NCBI GenBank assembly: GCA_964242305.1
Contig: CAXTBB010000002.1
Location: 129,384-193,383 of the forward strand
Origin: DATLGB01 sp964242305
GTDB taxonomy: Bacteria > Actinomycetota > Thermoleophilia > Solirubrobacterales > Solirubrobacteraceae
DNA: 64,000 nucleotides
Reading direction: 5' to 3'
Positions 41,171-49,312 of the stretch are shown here, one piece after another. Below the pieces are notes generated by a model. The model saw only the letters and a program-made list of their open reading frames with translations, did no database searches and was not told the DNA's origin. Every line of letters begins with the position of its first letter. The first letter of the stretch is position 1. Made by a program: the position numbers and the translations under genes.

Positions 41171-41745
41171 GCGCGCGCGAGCAGCTGCTCGACGCCGTCG
41201 ACGGGCTGCTCTCCGACCGCACGTGGGCCAAGCTCTCGATGGGGGAGGTCGCCCGCCGCGCCGGGCTGAGCCGGCAGACGCTCTACAACGAGTTCGGCTC
41301 GCGGACGGAGTTCGCGGAGGCGCTGATCGTCCGTGAGGCCGAGCGGCTGCTGGCCGGCCCGGAGCGCGCCCTGGCCGCGCACCCCGACGATCCGCGCGCG
41401 GGGGTCGAGGAGGCGTTGGCCGCGTTCCTGGACGCCGCCGCCCACAACCGGCTGGTGGAGTCGATGCTGGCCGAGGCCGACGACGGCCTGCTGGCGGTCG
41501 TGACCACCCGCGACGCGGTCCTGTCTGCGGCCACCGACCGGCTGACCGCGGTCGTGAAGGAGACCTTCCCCGCCGTCGACGCGGCTGACGCCCGCCGGCT
41601 GTGCGAGGTCGTGGTCCGCCTGGGGATCAGCCACGCGACCTTGCCGACGGGCACGCCCGCCGCCACCGCGAGCGAGCTCACCGCCGTCCTCGGACCGCAC
41701 CTCGACGAGCTGATGGCTCCCAGGGAACACTCGCACGCCGCTTAG
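41167..41745 (+). CDS. TetR-family regulator, probably of alkB
   Basis: A 192-residue protein with helix-turn-helix MGEVARRAGLSRQTLYNEF (about residues 26-44). The start is TTG 41167 overlapping the alkB stop; no ATG or GTG fits the conserved N-terminus. TetR genes downstream of alkB usually repress it and respond to alkanes or their oxidation products, so autoregulation through the dyad at 39993-40006 is inferred. Confidence 0.87.
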   Translation: MSAREQLLDAVDGLLSDRTWAKLSMGEVARRAGLSRQTLYNEFGSRTEFAEALIVREAERLLAGPERALAAHPDDPRAGVEEALAAFLDAAAHNRLVESMLAEADDGLLAVVTTRDAVLSAATDRLTAVVKETFPAVDAADARRLCEVVVRLGISHATLPTGTPAATASELTAVLGPHLDELMAPREHSHAA

Positions 41746-41765
41746 AGAGGCTTCAACCACCGACC

Positions 41766-41771
41766 TAGCCT
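41766..41771 (+). promoter_or_regulatory. Putative -10 box of a leaderless promoter for the MoxR operon
   Basis: TAGCCT lies 7 nt before the ATG at 41779, with no Shine-Dalgarno site in between. Confidence 0.5.
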
Positions 41772-41778
41772 TGAGTCC

Positions 41779-42816
41779 ATGAGCGAGCCGTCGATCGTGC
41801 CACCGCCGCCGCCGGAACCGGACGAGTCCGGTCCCGAGCCGCGGCAGGCGCTCGAGTCCGTCCTGTTCGAGACCAAACGGGTCGTGATCGGGCAGGACGC
41901 GATGCTCGAGAAGCTGCTGGTGGCGCTGCTGGTCGGCGGTCACGTCCTGCTCGAGGGCGTCCCCGGGCTGGCCAAGACGCTCACCATCCGCACGCTCGCG
42001 CGCGTGCTCGGCGGGTCCTTCAGCCGCGTCCAGTTCACGCCCGACCTCGTCCCGGCCGACCTGGTCGGCACGCGCATCTGGCGCCCGGACACCGGCGAGT
42101 TCCAGACGGAGCTCGGCCCCGTCTTCGGCAACCTGCTGCTCGCCGACGAGATCAACCGCGCGCCCGCGAAGGTCCAGTCGGCGCTGCTCGAGGTGATGCA
42201 GGAGCAGCAGGTCACGCTCGGCGGGCGCTCGTACCCGGTGCCCAAGCCGTTCCTCGTGCTCGCCACCCAGAACCCGATCGAGTCCGAGGGCACCTACCAG
42301 CTGCCGGAGGCCCAGCTCGACCGCTTCCTGTTCAAGCTCCGCGTCGACTACCCGTCGCTGCGCGACGAGGCGGGTGTCGTCGAGCAGTCGCTGCAGGTCG
42401 CGCCCGCCGTCCGCGAGGTCATGGCGATCACCGAGCTCGAGCGCTTCCGCACGATCGTGAGCCGCGTGTTCGTCGACCGGCGCGTGATCGGCTACACGAT
42501 CCGCCTGGCCGACGCGACCCGCCATCCGGACAAGTACGGCCTGGGGGAGATCGCCCCGCTGATCGAGTACGGCGCCTCCCCGCGCGGGCCGATCGGCCTC
42601 GCCCAGGGCGCCCGCGCGCTGGCGCTGCTGCGTGGCCGCGACTACGCCACCACCCGCGACGTCCGCGACGTCGCCGCCGACGTGCTGCGTCACCGCATCG
42701 TGCTGTCCTACGAGGCGATGGCGGACGGCGTCAGCTCCGACTTCATCCTCGACAAGGTGTTCGACGCCGTCGACCCCCAGGACGACCAGCAGGCTCCCCA
42801 TGAGCCCAAGGGGTGA
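41779..42816 (+). CDS. MoxR-family AAA+ ATPase
   Basis: A 345-residue chaperone-like ATPase. Walker A is EGVPGLAKT (near residue 60), Walker B LLLADEINRAPAK, sensor 1 ATQNPIESEGTYQLPEAQLD, and the arginine-finger region follows. MoxR proteins work with VWA proteins to insert metal or mature complexes. The next two genes (DUF58 and VWA) complete the usual MoxR-DUF58-BatA module. An unstructured Pro/Glu-rich head precedes the ATPase. Confidence 0.95.
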   Translation: MSEPSIVPPPPPEPDESGPEPRQALESVLFETKRVVIGQDAMLEKLLVALLVGGHVLLEGVPGLAKTLTIRTLARVLGGSFSRVQFTPDLVPADLVGTRIWRPDTGEFQTELGPVFGNLLLADEINRAPAKVQSALLEVMQEQQVTLGGRSYPVPKPFLVLATQNPIESEGTYQLPEAQLDRFLFKLRVDYPSLRDEAGVVEQSLQVAPAVREVMAITELERFRTIVSRVFVDRRVIGYTIRLADATRHPDKYGLGEIAPLIEYGASPRGPIGLAQGARALALLRGRDYATTRDVRDVAADVLRHRIVLSYEAMADGVSSDFILDKVFDAVDPQDDQQAPHEPKG

Positions 42817-43777
42817 CCGAGCCCCGTCGCCTGGACCCTCACCGGGCTCGGGCGGGCCCCCTCGATTGATATCGCCTGAGGCCCGCCAGGGTCCCGGTCC
42901 GCTTCCCGAGGGCGCGGTCCGAGCGGTCGACATCGCCGTCCGCCGCCGCATCGAGGGCCAGCTGCCGGGCGAGCACCGCGCCACCGGCGTCGGGTCGGGG
43001 ACGGAGATCGCCCAGCTGCGCCCGTACGTGATCGGCGACGACGTCCGCCAGCTCGACCCGGCCGCCACGGCCCGCACCGGCGAGCCCTACGTGCGCCAGC
43101 AGGTGCCCGAGCGGGTGCTCACCACGTGGCTCGTCGTCGACGTGTCGGCGTCGATGGCGTTCGGGACGGGGGACCGCCTGAAGTCCGACGTCGCCGAGGG
43201 CGTCGCACGGGTGGTCGCGCGTACGGGCCTGCGCCGCGCGGGCCGGGTCGGGCTGCTCACCTTCGGGACGCCGGCGCCGACGCTGCTCGCCCCCCGCAGC
43301 GGGCGGCGGGCCATGGTGGGCCTGCGCAGCGCGCTGGAGGCGGGCGTGGCGCCGGACGGGACCGCCGAGCCCGACGCGCTGCCGCGCGCGCTGCGCCGCC
43401 TCGACCGCCTGGCCCGCAAGCCGGGCCTGATCGTCGTCGTGTCCGACTTCCGCGAGTCCGACGGCTGGCAGGCCCCGCTGCGCGCCCTCGCCCACCGCCA
43501 CGAGGTCGTCTGCGTGGAGGTGTCCGACCCGCGCGAGCGCGAGCTGCCCGACGCCGGTACCGTCGTGATGGTGGATCCCGAGTCCGGCCGCCACCTCGAG
43601 GCCGACCTGTCCTCGCCCAAGCTCCGCGCCGCCTTCGCCACCGCCGAGCGGGCGCGCGCGCTGCGGGTCGCCACCGAGATCCGCCGCGCCGGCGCTCGCC
43701 ACGTCGCGCTCTCGGGCGCCGGCGACTGGCTGCGCGCCCTCGGCGGCGGCCTCGCCACCAGCCGAGGGCCGAAGTGA
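42800..43777 (+). CDS. DUF58-family protein
   Basis: A 325-residue protein if ATG 42800 is used (17-nt overlap with moxR). The DUF58 signature GSGTEIAQLRPYVIGDDVRQLD is followed by a VWA-like fold with WLVVDVSASM and IVVVSDFRES. The first 40 residues (Pro/Gly-rich) are coded by a long interrupted inverted repeat and may not be translated. A TTG at 42864 is an alternative start. It acts with MoxR and the VWA membrane proteins. Confidence 0.87.
   Translation: MSPRGDRAPSPGPSPGSGGPPRLISPEARQGPGPLPEGAVRAVDIAVRRRIEGQLPGEHRATGVGSGTEIAQLRPYVIGDDVRQLDPAATARTGEPYVRQQVPERVLTTWLVVDVSASMAFGTGDRLKSDVAEGVARVVARTGLRRAGRVGLLTFGTPAPTLLAPRSGRRAMVGLRSALEAGVAPDGTAEPDALPRALRRLDRLARKPGLIVVVSDFRESDGWQAPLRALAHRHEVVCVEVSDPRERELPDAGTVVMVDPESGRHLEADLSSPKLRAAFATAERARALRVATEIRRAGARHVALSGAGDWLRALGGGLATSRGPK
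42833..42894. repeat. Interrupted inverted repeat at the moxR-DUF58 junction
   Basis: Arms GGACCCT/AGGGTCC (42833-42839, 42888-42894) and GGCGGGCC/GGCCCGCC (42851-42858, 42880-42887) can pair in the same hairpin, with an 11-nt bulge and a 21-nt loop containing an AT-richer patch. It may be an attenuator-like structure or a small inserted palindromic element. Confidence 0.5.
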
Positions 43778-44733
43778 GCCTCCAAGCACCGCTGTTCCTG
43801 CTGCTGCTGGCGCTGATCCCGCTCGGGTTCGTGCTCGGGCGCCTGGCGGTGCGCCGCCGGCGCCGCTACGCCGTCCGGTTCCCGGCGCTGGCGACGCTCG
43901 AGGGCGTCATGTCCGCCCCGCGCTCGTGGCGCCGGCGGATCCCCGCGGCGCTGCTGGCGCTCGCCGTCGCGGCGCTCGCCGTCGCGCTGGCCCGGCCGGA
44001 GCACACGGTGCAGGTCGCCGTCGAGCAGGCCTCGGTGGTCCTGGTCACGGACGCGTCGGGCTCGATGGAGGCCAAGGACGTGCAGCCGAGCCGGCTCGCG
44101 GCGGCGGTCAGCTCCGCGGAGTCGTTCCTGGACAAGGTCCCCGCCGCGACCAAGGTCGGGCTGGTCGCGTACTCGACCGCGCCCTACGCCGCGCAGGCGC
44201 CGACCACCAACCGCGACATCGTGCGGGCCACGCTCGACAGCCTGTCCGCCGACGGCGGGACCGCCACCGGCGACGCGCTCGCCGCCGCGCTGGCCACCCT
44301 CGGCCGCAATCCTGACGTGCCCGACGACGACACCGCGCGCAAGCCCCCGGCCGCCATCATCCTGCTCTCGGACGGCAAGTCGCAGGGCGGTCGCGACACG
44401 GACGACGTGGCGCGCGCCGCCGGCCGCCTGCACGTGCCCATCTACACCGTTGCCCTCGGCACGCCGGACGGCACCGTTCCCGGCCCGTTCGGCGATCCGA
44501 TCCCCGTCCCACCCGACCCGCAGCAGCTGCGCCGCATCGCCCGCTACTCCGGCGGGCGGTTCTTCGCGGTCGACGACGCCGACCGGCTCGACGCCGTCTA
44601 CAAGGCGCTCGGCAGCCAGCTGGGGACCAAGCCGCGCCAACGGGAGATCACCGCGCTGTTCGCCGGCCTCGGCCTCGTGCTGCTCGTCGGCGCCGGTGGG
44701 TTGTCCGTTCGCTGGCGGGGCAAGCTGACGTAA
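43774..44733 (+). CDS. BatA-like von Willebrand A-domain membrane protein, copy 2
   Basis: A 319-residue paralogue of the protein at 39022-39972, sharing the opening SLQAPLFLL, the MIDAS motif VTDASGSM, TATGDALAAAL, LLSDGKSQGG and the closing helix (ALFAGLGLVLLVGAGGLSV). Start GTG 43774 overlaps the DUF58 stop. This copy sits in the conventional MoxR-DUF58-VWA order. The insertion in the VWA domain differs from copy 1, suggesting different clients. Confidence 0.9.
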   Translation: MSLQAPLFLLLLALIPLGFVLGRLAVRRRRRYAVRFPALATLEGVMSAPRSWRRRIPAALLALAVAALAVALARPEHTVQVAVEQASVVLVTDASGSMEAKDVQPSRLAAAVSSAESFLDKVPAATKVGLVAYSTAPYAAQAPTTNRDIVRATLDSLSADGGTATGDALAAALATLGRNPDVPDDDTARKPPAAIILLSDGKSQGGRDTDDVARAAGRLHVPIYTVALGTPDGTVPGPFGDPIPVPPDPQQLRRIARYSGGRFFAVDDADRLDAVYKALGSQLGTKPRQREITALFAGLGLVLLVGAGGLSVRWRGKLT

Positions 44734-44753
44734 ACGCTGACGGCCGGTACGCT
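44725..44753 (+). promoter_or_regulatory. Promoter of the secreted protein gene (leaderless)
   Basis: CTGACG (44725-44730), a 17-nt spacer and TACGCT (44748-44753) precede the GTG start by 6 nt. This is one of the better -35/-10 pairs in the window. Confidence 0.6.
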
Positions 44754-44759
44754 CGGCGG

Positions 44760-46424
44760 GTGCCGCGTCGCCTTCTCGGCGCGCTCGTCGCGCTCGCCCT
44801 GATCCCCGGCTCCGCGAGCGCGCTCACGCCGTCGATCACCGTGCGCAGCGTCGCCGCCGGCTGCTCGCCCCGGGGCGCCTTCGCCGTCCCGGTCAGCGGC
44901 GCGCCCGCCTTCGCCGCCGGCCCGCATACCTACGTCGTCGCGGCGGGTGACGCCACGCCGTGCGCCGAGCTGCCCGTCACGACGACCGCATCGGCCCGCG
45001 CCGTGCGGCTGCGCTGGACCGCCACACCCGGCGCCACGGACTACCGCGTGTACCGCGACGGCGCCACCGTCGCCGCCGCCGTGGCCTGCTGCTCCTACAC
45101 GGACACCAGCGCCGCCACGACCACGGGCGCGCCGCCGCCCGTGGCGGCCGAGTCGGAGCGAGCGGGGTCGGGCCCGGACCTCACGGTCGCCGAGGCCTTC
45201 GCCTACGACGGCCCCGACGAGACCCTGAAGACCGACGTCGTCCGCCTGCCCGCCGGGCTCTTCCTCCCGGGCCCGGTGACGGGGGAGGCACTGGCGGTGA
45301 TCTCCGGCAAGACCGTGCCGGGGGACATCGCCGCGACCGACGACGCGAGCCGGTTGACCCTCACGCTGCGCCCCGACGGCGCGGACCCGATCGTGCTCCC
45401 GATGACTCTCGACCGCCGCGCCGACGGCGCCCTCGACGTGACCACCGCAGTCGGCGACCTGCGGCTGGACGCGCTGTCGCGGACGTTCGTCGGACCGGTG
45501 CTCCCGACGTCGTGCGCGGCGAAGTCGGTCCTGCTCGACGCCGACGGCGCCCACGCGTCCGCCCCGTTCCAGGCCACCGACTGCGAAGCCGTGCCGTTCG
45601 CGCCGGTGGCGACGCTGCGGCTCGACGGGACGACGCTGACGGCCGACGTCACCCAGCCCTCCGGCCAGGCCGCCGCACGCGCCATCGCCTTCACCCTGCC
45701 GGAGGGCTACGCCGCCCCCGGCGGCGGCGGGCAGGCGACCGGGACGTCGCCGTTCGCCCCGGTCGCGCCGCTCCCGTTCACCGCCACGACGACCGCCGGC
45801 GGGCGCAGCGTGCTGACCCTCGACGGGCTCCCGGAGGCGCCGCTGGGCGACGTGCGCTTCTCGACCCAGGTCACCCGCGCCCCGTGCGCCGGCGCGCCGG
45901 TGGCCGACGCGACCTTCGCGGGTCACAACGGCGCCGTCGTCGGTGCTCGTCCCGCCATCACCGTCGCGGGCCCGCTGGCGCCGTGCGCCGACGATCCCGG
46001 CGGCGACGGCGGCGACGACCCGCCGGCGCAGCTGCCCGCCCGCCCCGGGGTGGCGGTCGCGGCGCGCGTCGGCCGCTCGGGACGGCCGCGCTTGACCCTG
46101 ACCATTCGGGCCGGCAACGCGGTGGCGGGGTCGAGCCTGCGGCGCTGCCGCGTGCGGCTCCCGCGCGGGCTGCGGCTGACCCGCCGGGCCCAGCGCCACC
46201 TGACCTCCGTGGTGGACGCCAGCCGCGCCGGCAGCACCACCGTCCATCCCCACCGGCTCACCGTGCGCACGGCGAAGGCGGCGCGGATCCTCACCGTCAC
46301 CGCCCGCCCCGGGGCGCTCGCCGCCGGCCGCCGGGCCCGCCGCCGGCTCGTCTTCCACTTCGCGGTGCTGACTCAGAGCGGCCGCACCTACCGGATCGTC
46401 AAGCGGGTGACGCCTCGCTCGTAG
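44760..46424 (+). CDS. Secreted beta-rich protein, function unknown
   Basis: A 554-residue exported protein. The signal peptide is LLGALVALALIPGSASA. A fibronectin-III-like stretch lies near residues 80-125 (VRLRWTATPGATDYRVYRDG), followed by several beta-rich segments with paired cysteines and a basic C-terminal domain (SLRRCRVRLPRGLRLTRRAQRH). The composition (Thr, Ala, Asp, Gly) and tail resemble other surface proteins of this lineage. I recognise no enzyme family. It precedes a secreted carboxypeptidase, whose frame overlaps its end. Confidence 0.7.
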   Translation: MPRRLLGALVALALIPGSASALTPSITVRSVAAGCSPRGAFAVPVSGAPAFAAGPHTYVVAAGDATPCAELPVTTTASARAVRLRWTATPGATDYRVYRDGATVAAAVACCSYTDTSAATTTGAPPPVAAESERAGSGPDLTVAEAFAYDGPDETLKTDVVRLPAGLFLPGPVTGEALAVISGKTVPGDIAATDDASRLTLTLRPDGADPIVLPMTLDRRADGALDVTTAVGDLRLDALSRTFVGPVLPTSCAAKSVLLDADGAHASAPFQATDCEAVPFAPVATLRLDGTTLTADVTQPSGQAAARAIAFTLPEGYAAPGGGGQATGTSPFAPVAPLPFTATTTAGGRSVLTLDGLPEAPLGDVRFSTQVTRAPCAGAPVADATFAGHNGAVVGARPAITVAGPLAPCADDPGGDGGDDPPAQLPARPGVAVAARVGRSGRPRLTLTIRAGNAVAGSSLRRCRVRLPRGLRLTRRAQRHLTSVVDASRAGSTTVHPHRLTVRTAKAARILTVTARPGALAAGRRARRRLVFHFAVLTQSGRTYRIVKRVTPRS

Positions 46425-47695
46425 CGCTCGGAGCCGCCGCCGTTCTCGCCGCGTCGCCCGCGCCGGCGGCGACGCTCCCGAGCGGGCGCAGCACCTACCG
46501 CGACCTCGGCGACTACACGGCCGAGCTGGCCGGGCTGGCCGCTGCGCACCCGGACCGCGTCCGCCTGGTCACCATCGGCAGCTCGCGCGAGGGCCGGCCG
46601 CTGGAGGGCGTCGAGATCGCCAGCGACGTCGCCCGCACCGACGACGGCCGCCCGGTGGACCTGGCCACGGGCCTCATCCACGCGCGCGAGTGGACCTCGG
46701 GCGAGCTGGTCATGGAGTTCGCGCACCAGCTCGCCGACGACGACAGCGCGCGCTTCGCCCGCGTGCGGGCGCGGACGCGCACGTTCCTGTTCCCCGTCGT
46801 CAACCCGGACGGCTTCGTCCTCAGCCGGACGAGCCAGCCGCTGCGCCGGACCAACGCCGCCGGGGTCGACCTCAACCGCAACTTCGGGGTCTTCTGGGGC
46901 GGGCCGGACGGCAGCGACACGCCGACCTCGGACCGCTACCGCGGGCCGGCGCCGTTCTCCGAGCCCGAGTCGCGCGCCCTGCGCGACTTCGCGGCCACCC
47001 ACCAGGTCACCGTCGCCGACATCGTGCACAGCTACGGCGGGACCGTCCTCTACCAGCCGGGCTTCCGCCGGACGAGCGAGCCCGACCTGCCCGCCGGACG
47101 GACCGTCCCGGGCGCGAAGGCGTTCCGCGCGCTGGCGCGCCGCATGGCCGCCACAGCCGGCTACGTCGCCGCGCCCGCGTCCGAGCCGCGCGACATCACC
47201 GGCGCGGCCGAGGACGGCATCTACTTCAACCAGTTCGCCAGCGCGTTCACGATCGAGGTCGGCCGCAACGGGTTCCAGCCGCCCTTCCAGGAGGGGGTCG
47301 TCAGGCAGTACGCGGGGGTCGGCGGCGCGCTGCTGCTGGCCGCGGAGGCGGCGTCGGACCGCAGCACCCACGCGATCCTGCGCGGGACGGCGCCGCCCGG
47401 CGTCCAGCTGCGGCTGCGGCGCACCGTGCACTACCGGACGTCCTACGTGATCACGGGCACCGACGGCCCCGACCCGCGCACGCACGCCGCGCGCCGGCTG
47501 ACCCAGCGCTTCACGAGCGCCCTCACGGTCCCGGCGAGCGGCCGCTTCACCTGGCACGTGAACCCGTCGGAGCGCCCGCTGGCGCTGCTGGCCGGGCGCA
47601 CGGAGGCGTGGACGGTCAGCTGCGTGACCGAAAAACGCAGGATCGTGCTGCGCAGAGGGGATTCGAAGCGCATCACCCTCCGCTGTGGCGTTTAG
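46418..47695 (+). CDS. Secreted zinc carboxypeptidase (family M14), start codon unclear
   Basis: About 425 residues. M14 motifs are complete: IHAREWTSGE (zinc His and Glu, substrate Arg), VNPDGF, LNRNFG, HSYGG (third zinc His) and FTIEVGRNGF (catalytic Glu). A signal-like segment (LVALGAAAVLAASPAPAA) precedes the pro-region. No ATG, GTG, TTG or CTG exists in this frame near the beginning, so the given start is only the approximate left limit. The GTG at 46407 in the upstream frame would fit after a one-base shift. The C-terminal 110 residues form an extra beta domain. Confidence 0.8.
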   Translation, partial: LVALGAAAVLAASPAPAATLPSGRSTYRDLGDYTAELAGLAAAHPDRVRLVTIGSSREGRPLEGVEIASDVARTDDGRPVDLATGLIHAREWTSGELVMEFAHQLADDDSARFARVRARTRTFLFPVVNPDGFVLSRTSQPLRRTNAAGVDLNRNFGVFWGGPDGSDTPTSDRYRGPAPFSEPESRALRDFAATHQVTVADIVHSYGGTVLYQPGFRRTSEPDLPAGRTVPGAKAFRALARRMAATAGYVAAPASEPRDITGAAEDGIYFNQFASAFTIEVGRNGFQPPFQEGVVRQYAGVGGALLLAAEAASDRSTHAILRGTAPPGVQLRLRRTVHYRTSYVITGTDGPDPRTHAARRLTQRFTSALTVPASGRFTWHVNPSERPLALLAGRTEAWTVSCVTEKRRIVLRRGDSKRITLRCGV

Positions 47696-47698
47696 AAT
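47693..47698 (+). promoter_or_regulatory. Putative -10 box of a leaderless promoter for the histidine kinase-ASCH gene
   Basis: TAGAAT lies 8 nt before the GTG at 47707. Its first three bases are the stop codon of the carboxypeptidase gene. No good -35 box is seen. Confidence 0.55.
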
Positions 47699-47706
47699 CC
47701 CGTCTC

Positions 47707-49266
47707 GTGTCCGGCCCGGTAGACACGGACCGCCGCGATCTGCTCACCGCGGTGGCGACAGAGACCTCAGGCGTGGTCGGCGACGACTTCCTCGTCAAAC
47801 TGGTCGAGACCGTCGGCACCACCTTCGGGGCCGGCGTCTGCTGGGTGTCCGAGCTCGTGGAGGGCCGGTCCTCGGCCCGCGCCCTGGCGTGCTGGCCGTC
47901 GGAGGCGCTGCCCGCCGGGGACGAGTACCCGCTGGAGAACACGCCCTGCATGCTCGTCCACGACCGCGCCGTCGTCGCCTACACGAACGACATCGCGGGC
48001 GCGTTCCCCGAGGACGAGTTCCTCACCGACCACGACCTCGAGGGCTACGTCGCGCTGCCCGGCAAGAACTCCACGGGCAAGGTCGTCGGCTACCTGGCGG
48101 TCACCACGCAGCGCCCGCTGACGACGAGCGACCACGAGCTGGTCTCGCTCAAGGTCTTCGCCGGCTGGGTCGGGGAGGAGATCGAGCGCCGCCAGCAGGA
48201 GATGCGCCTGCGGGCGCGCGAGGCGGAGCTGGTCGCGTCGCGGGCGCGGGTCGTCGAGGCCGCCGACGAGGAGCGCAAGCGCATCGGCCGCGATCTGCAC
48301 GACGGCGTCCAGCAGCAGCTCGTCGCGCTCACCCAGCGCGTCGACGTCGCGCTGCGGGCACTGACCGACGACGACGCCGGCCGCGCGGCGGAGATCCTGC
48401 GCGACGCGCGCGTGCAGGCGGTCAACGCCGGTCGCGAGCTGCGTGAGCTCGCCCACGGCCTGCACCCTGTGGGCCTGGCCGAGCGCGGCCTCGCCGGTGC
48501 CCTCACGCTGCTGGACTCCCAGTCGGCGCTGCCCGTGCACGTGCTCGACCTGCCCGACCGGCGCCTGCCCGCGCCGATCGAGCTGAGCGTCTACTACCTC
48601 GTCTCGGAGGCGCTGACCAACGCGGTCAAGTACGCCCGGGCGCAGGCGCTGACCGTCGAGGCGGTGCTCGGCGCCCGCTCCCTGCGCGTCACCGTCGCCG
48701 ACGACGGCGTCGGCGGCGCCCAGGTCGGTGCCGGCAGCGGGCTGACCGGCCTCGGCGACCGGGTCCGCGCGCTCGGCGGCACGTTGGCCGTCAGCAGCCC
48801 GGCCGGGGAGGGCACCAAGCTCGTGGCCGACATCCCGCTCGCGCCGTTCCGCCACGAGAACGACCCGTTCATCGAGCTCGGCTACGAGGGCGACGGCGGC
48901 AGCGGGCTGCGCATGATCGAGAAGGTCAAGCAGGGCGTGAAGCAGTGCACGGTCTCGCTCGCGCGCGAGTGGGAGCTCGAGGGCGGGCCGCCGCGCATCG
49001 GCCAGCAGCTCAGCGTGCGCGACCACACCGGTCGCACCCACGCGCGGGTGAAGGTGACGCGCACGGCGATGATGCCCATGTCGCTGGTCGACGACGCCAC
49101 CGCGCGGGCCGCCACCGGCGACGGGACGACCGCCCAGGAGTGGCGCAGCGACCGCGCCCGCTTCTACGACGGCTGCCGCGACGAGATCGCCGTCATCCTC
49201 GACGAGCCGGACTGGCGCCTCTCCGACGAGGAGCCGATGGTCGTCACCTGGTTCGCCTTGGTCTGA
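47707..49266 (+). CDS. GAF sensor histidine kinase fused to a C-terminal ASCH domain
   Basis: A 519-residue soluble protein. Residues 10-170 are GAF-like. Residues 185-270 form a HisKA_3 dimerisation domain with the phospho-acceptor His198 in IGRDLHDGVQQQL. The ATPase domain (about 290-380) has EALTNAVKYA (N box) and DDGVGG...GSGLTGLGDRV (G boxes), as in NarL-class kinases. The last 135 residues match an ASCH domain: KQGVKQCTVSL with Lys412 and Thr415 in the family's KxxT arrangement, RIGQQLSVRD, and the ending MVVTWFALV. ASCH domains bind or modify RNA. No response regulator is adjacent. The frame is continuous. Confidence 0.9.
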   Translation: MSGPVDTDRRDLLTAVATETSGVVGDDFLVKLVETVGTTFGAGVCWVSELVEGRSSARALACWPSEALPAGDEYPLENTPCMLVHDRAVVAYTNDIAGAFPEDEFLTDHDLEGYVALPGKNSTGKVVGYLAVTTQRPLTTSDHELVSLKVFAGWVGEEIERRQQEMRLRAREAELVASRARVVEAADEERKRIGRDLHDGVQQQLVALTQRVDVALRALTDDDAGRAAEILRDARVQAVNAGRELRELAHGLHPVGLAERGLAGALTLLDSQSALPVHVLDLPDRRLPAPIELSVYYLVSEALTNAVKYARAQALTVEAVLGARSLRVTVADDGVGGAQVGAGSGLTGLGDRVRALGGTLAVSSPAGEGTKLVADIPLAPFRHENDPFIELGYEGDGGSGLRMIEKVKQGVKQCTVSLAREWELEGGPPRIGQQLSVRDHTGRTHARVKVTRTAMMPMSLVDDATARAATGDGTTAQEWRSDRARFYDGCRDEIAVILDEPDWRLSDEEPMVVTWFALV

Positions 49267-49312
49267 GCCCTGGTGGGTAGCCTTCGCTCGAGGCGAGACG
49301 AGGGAGACGGTT

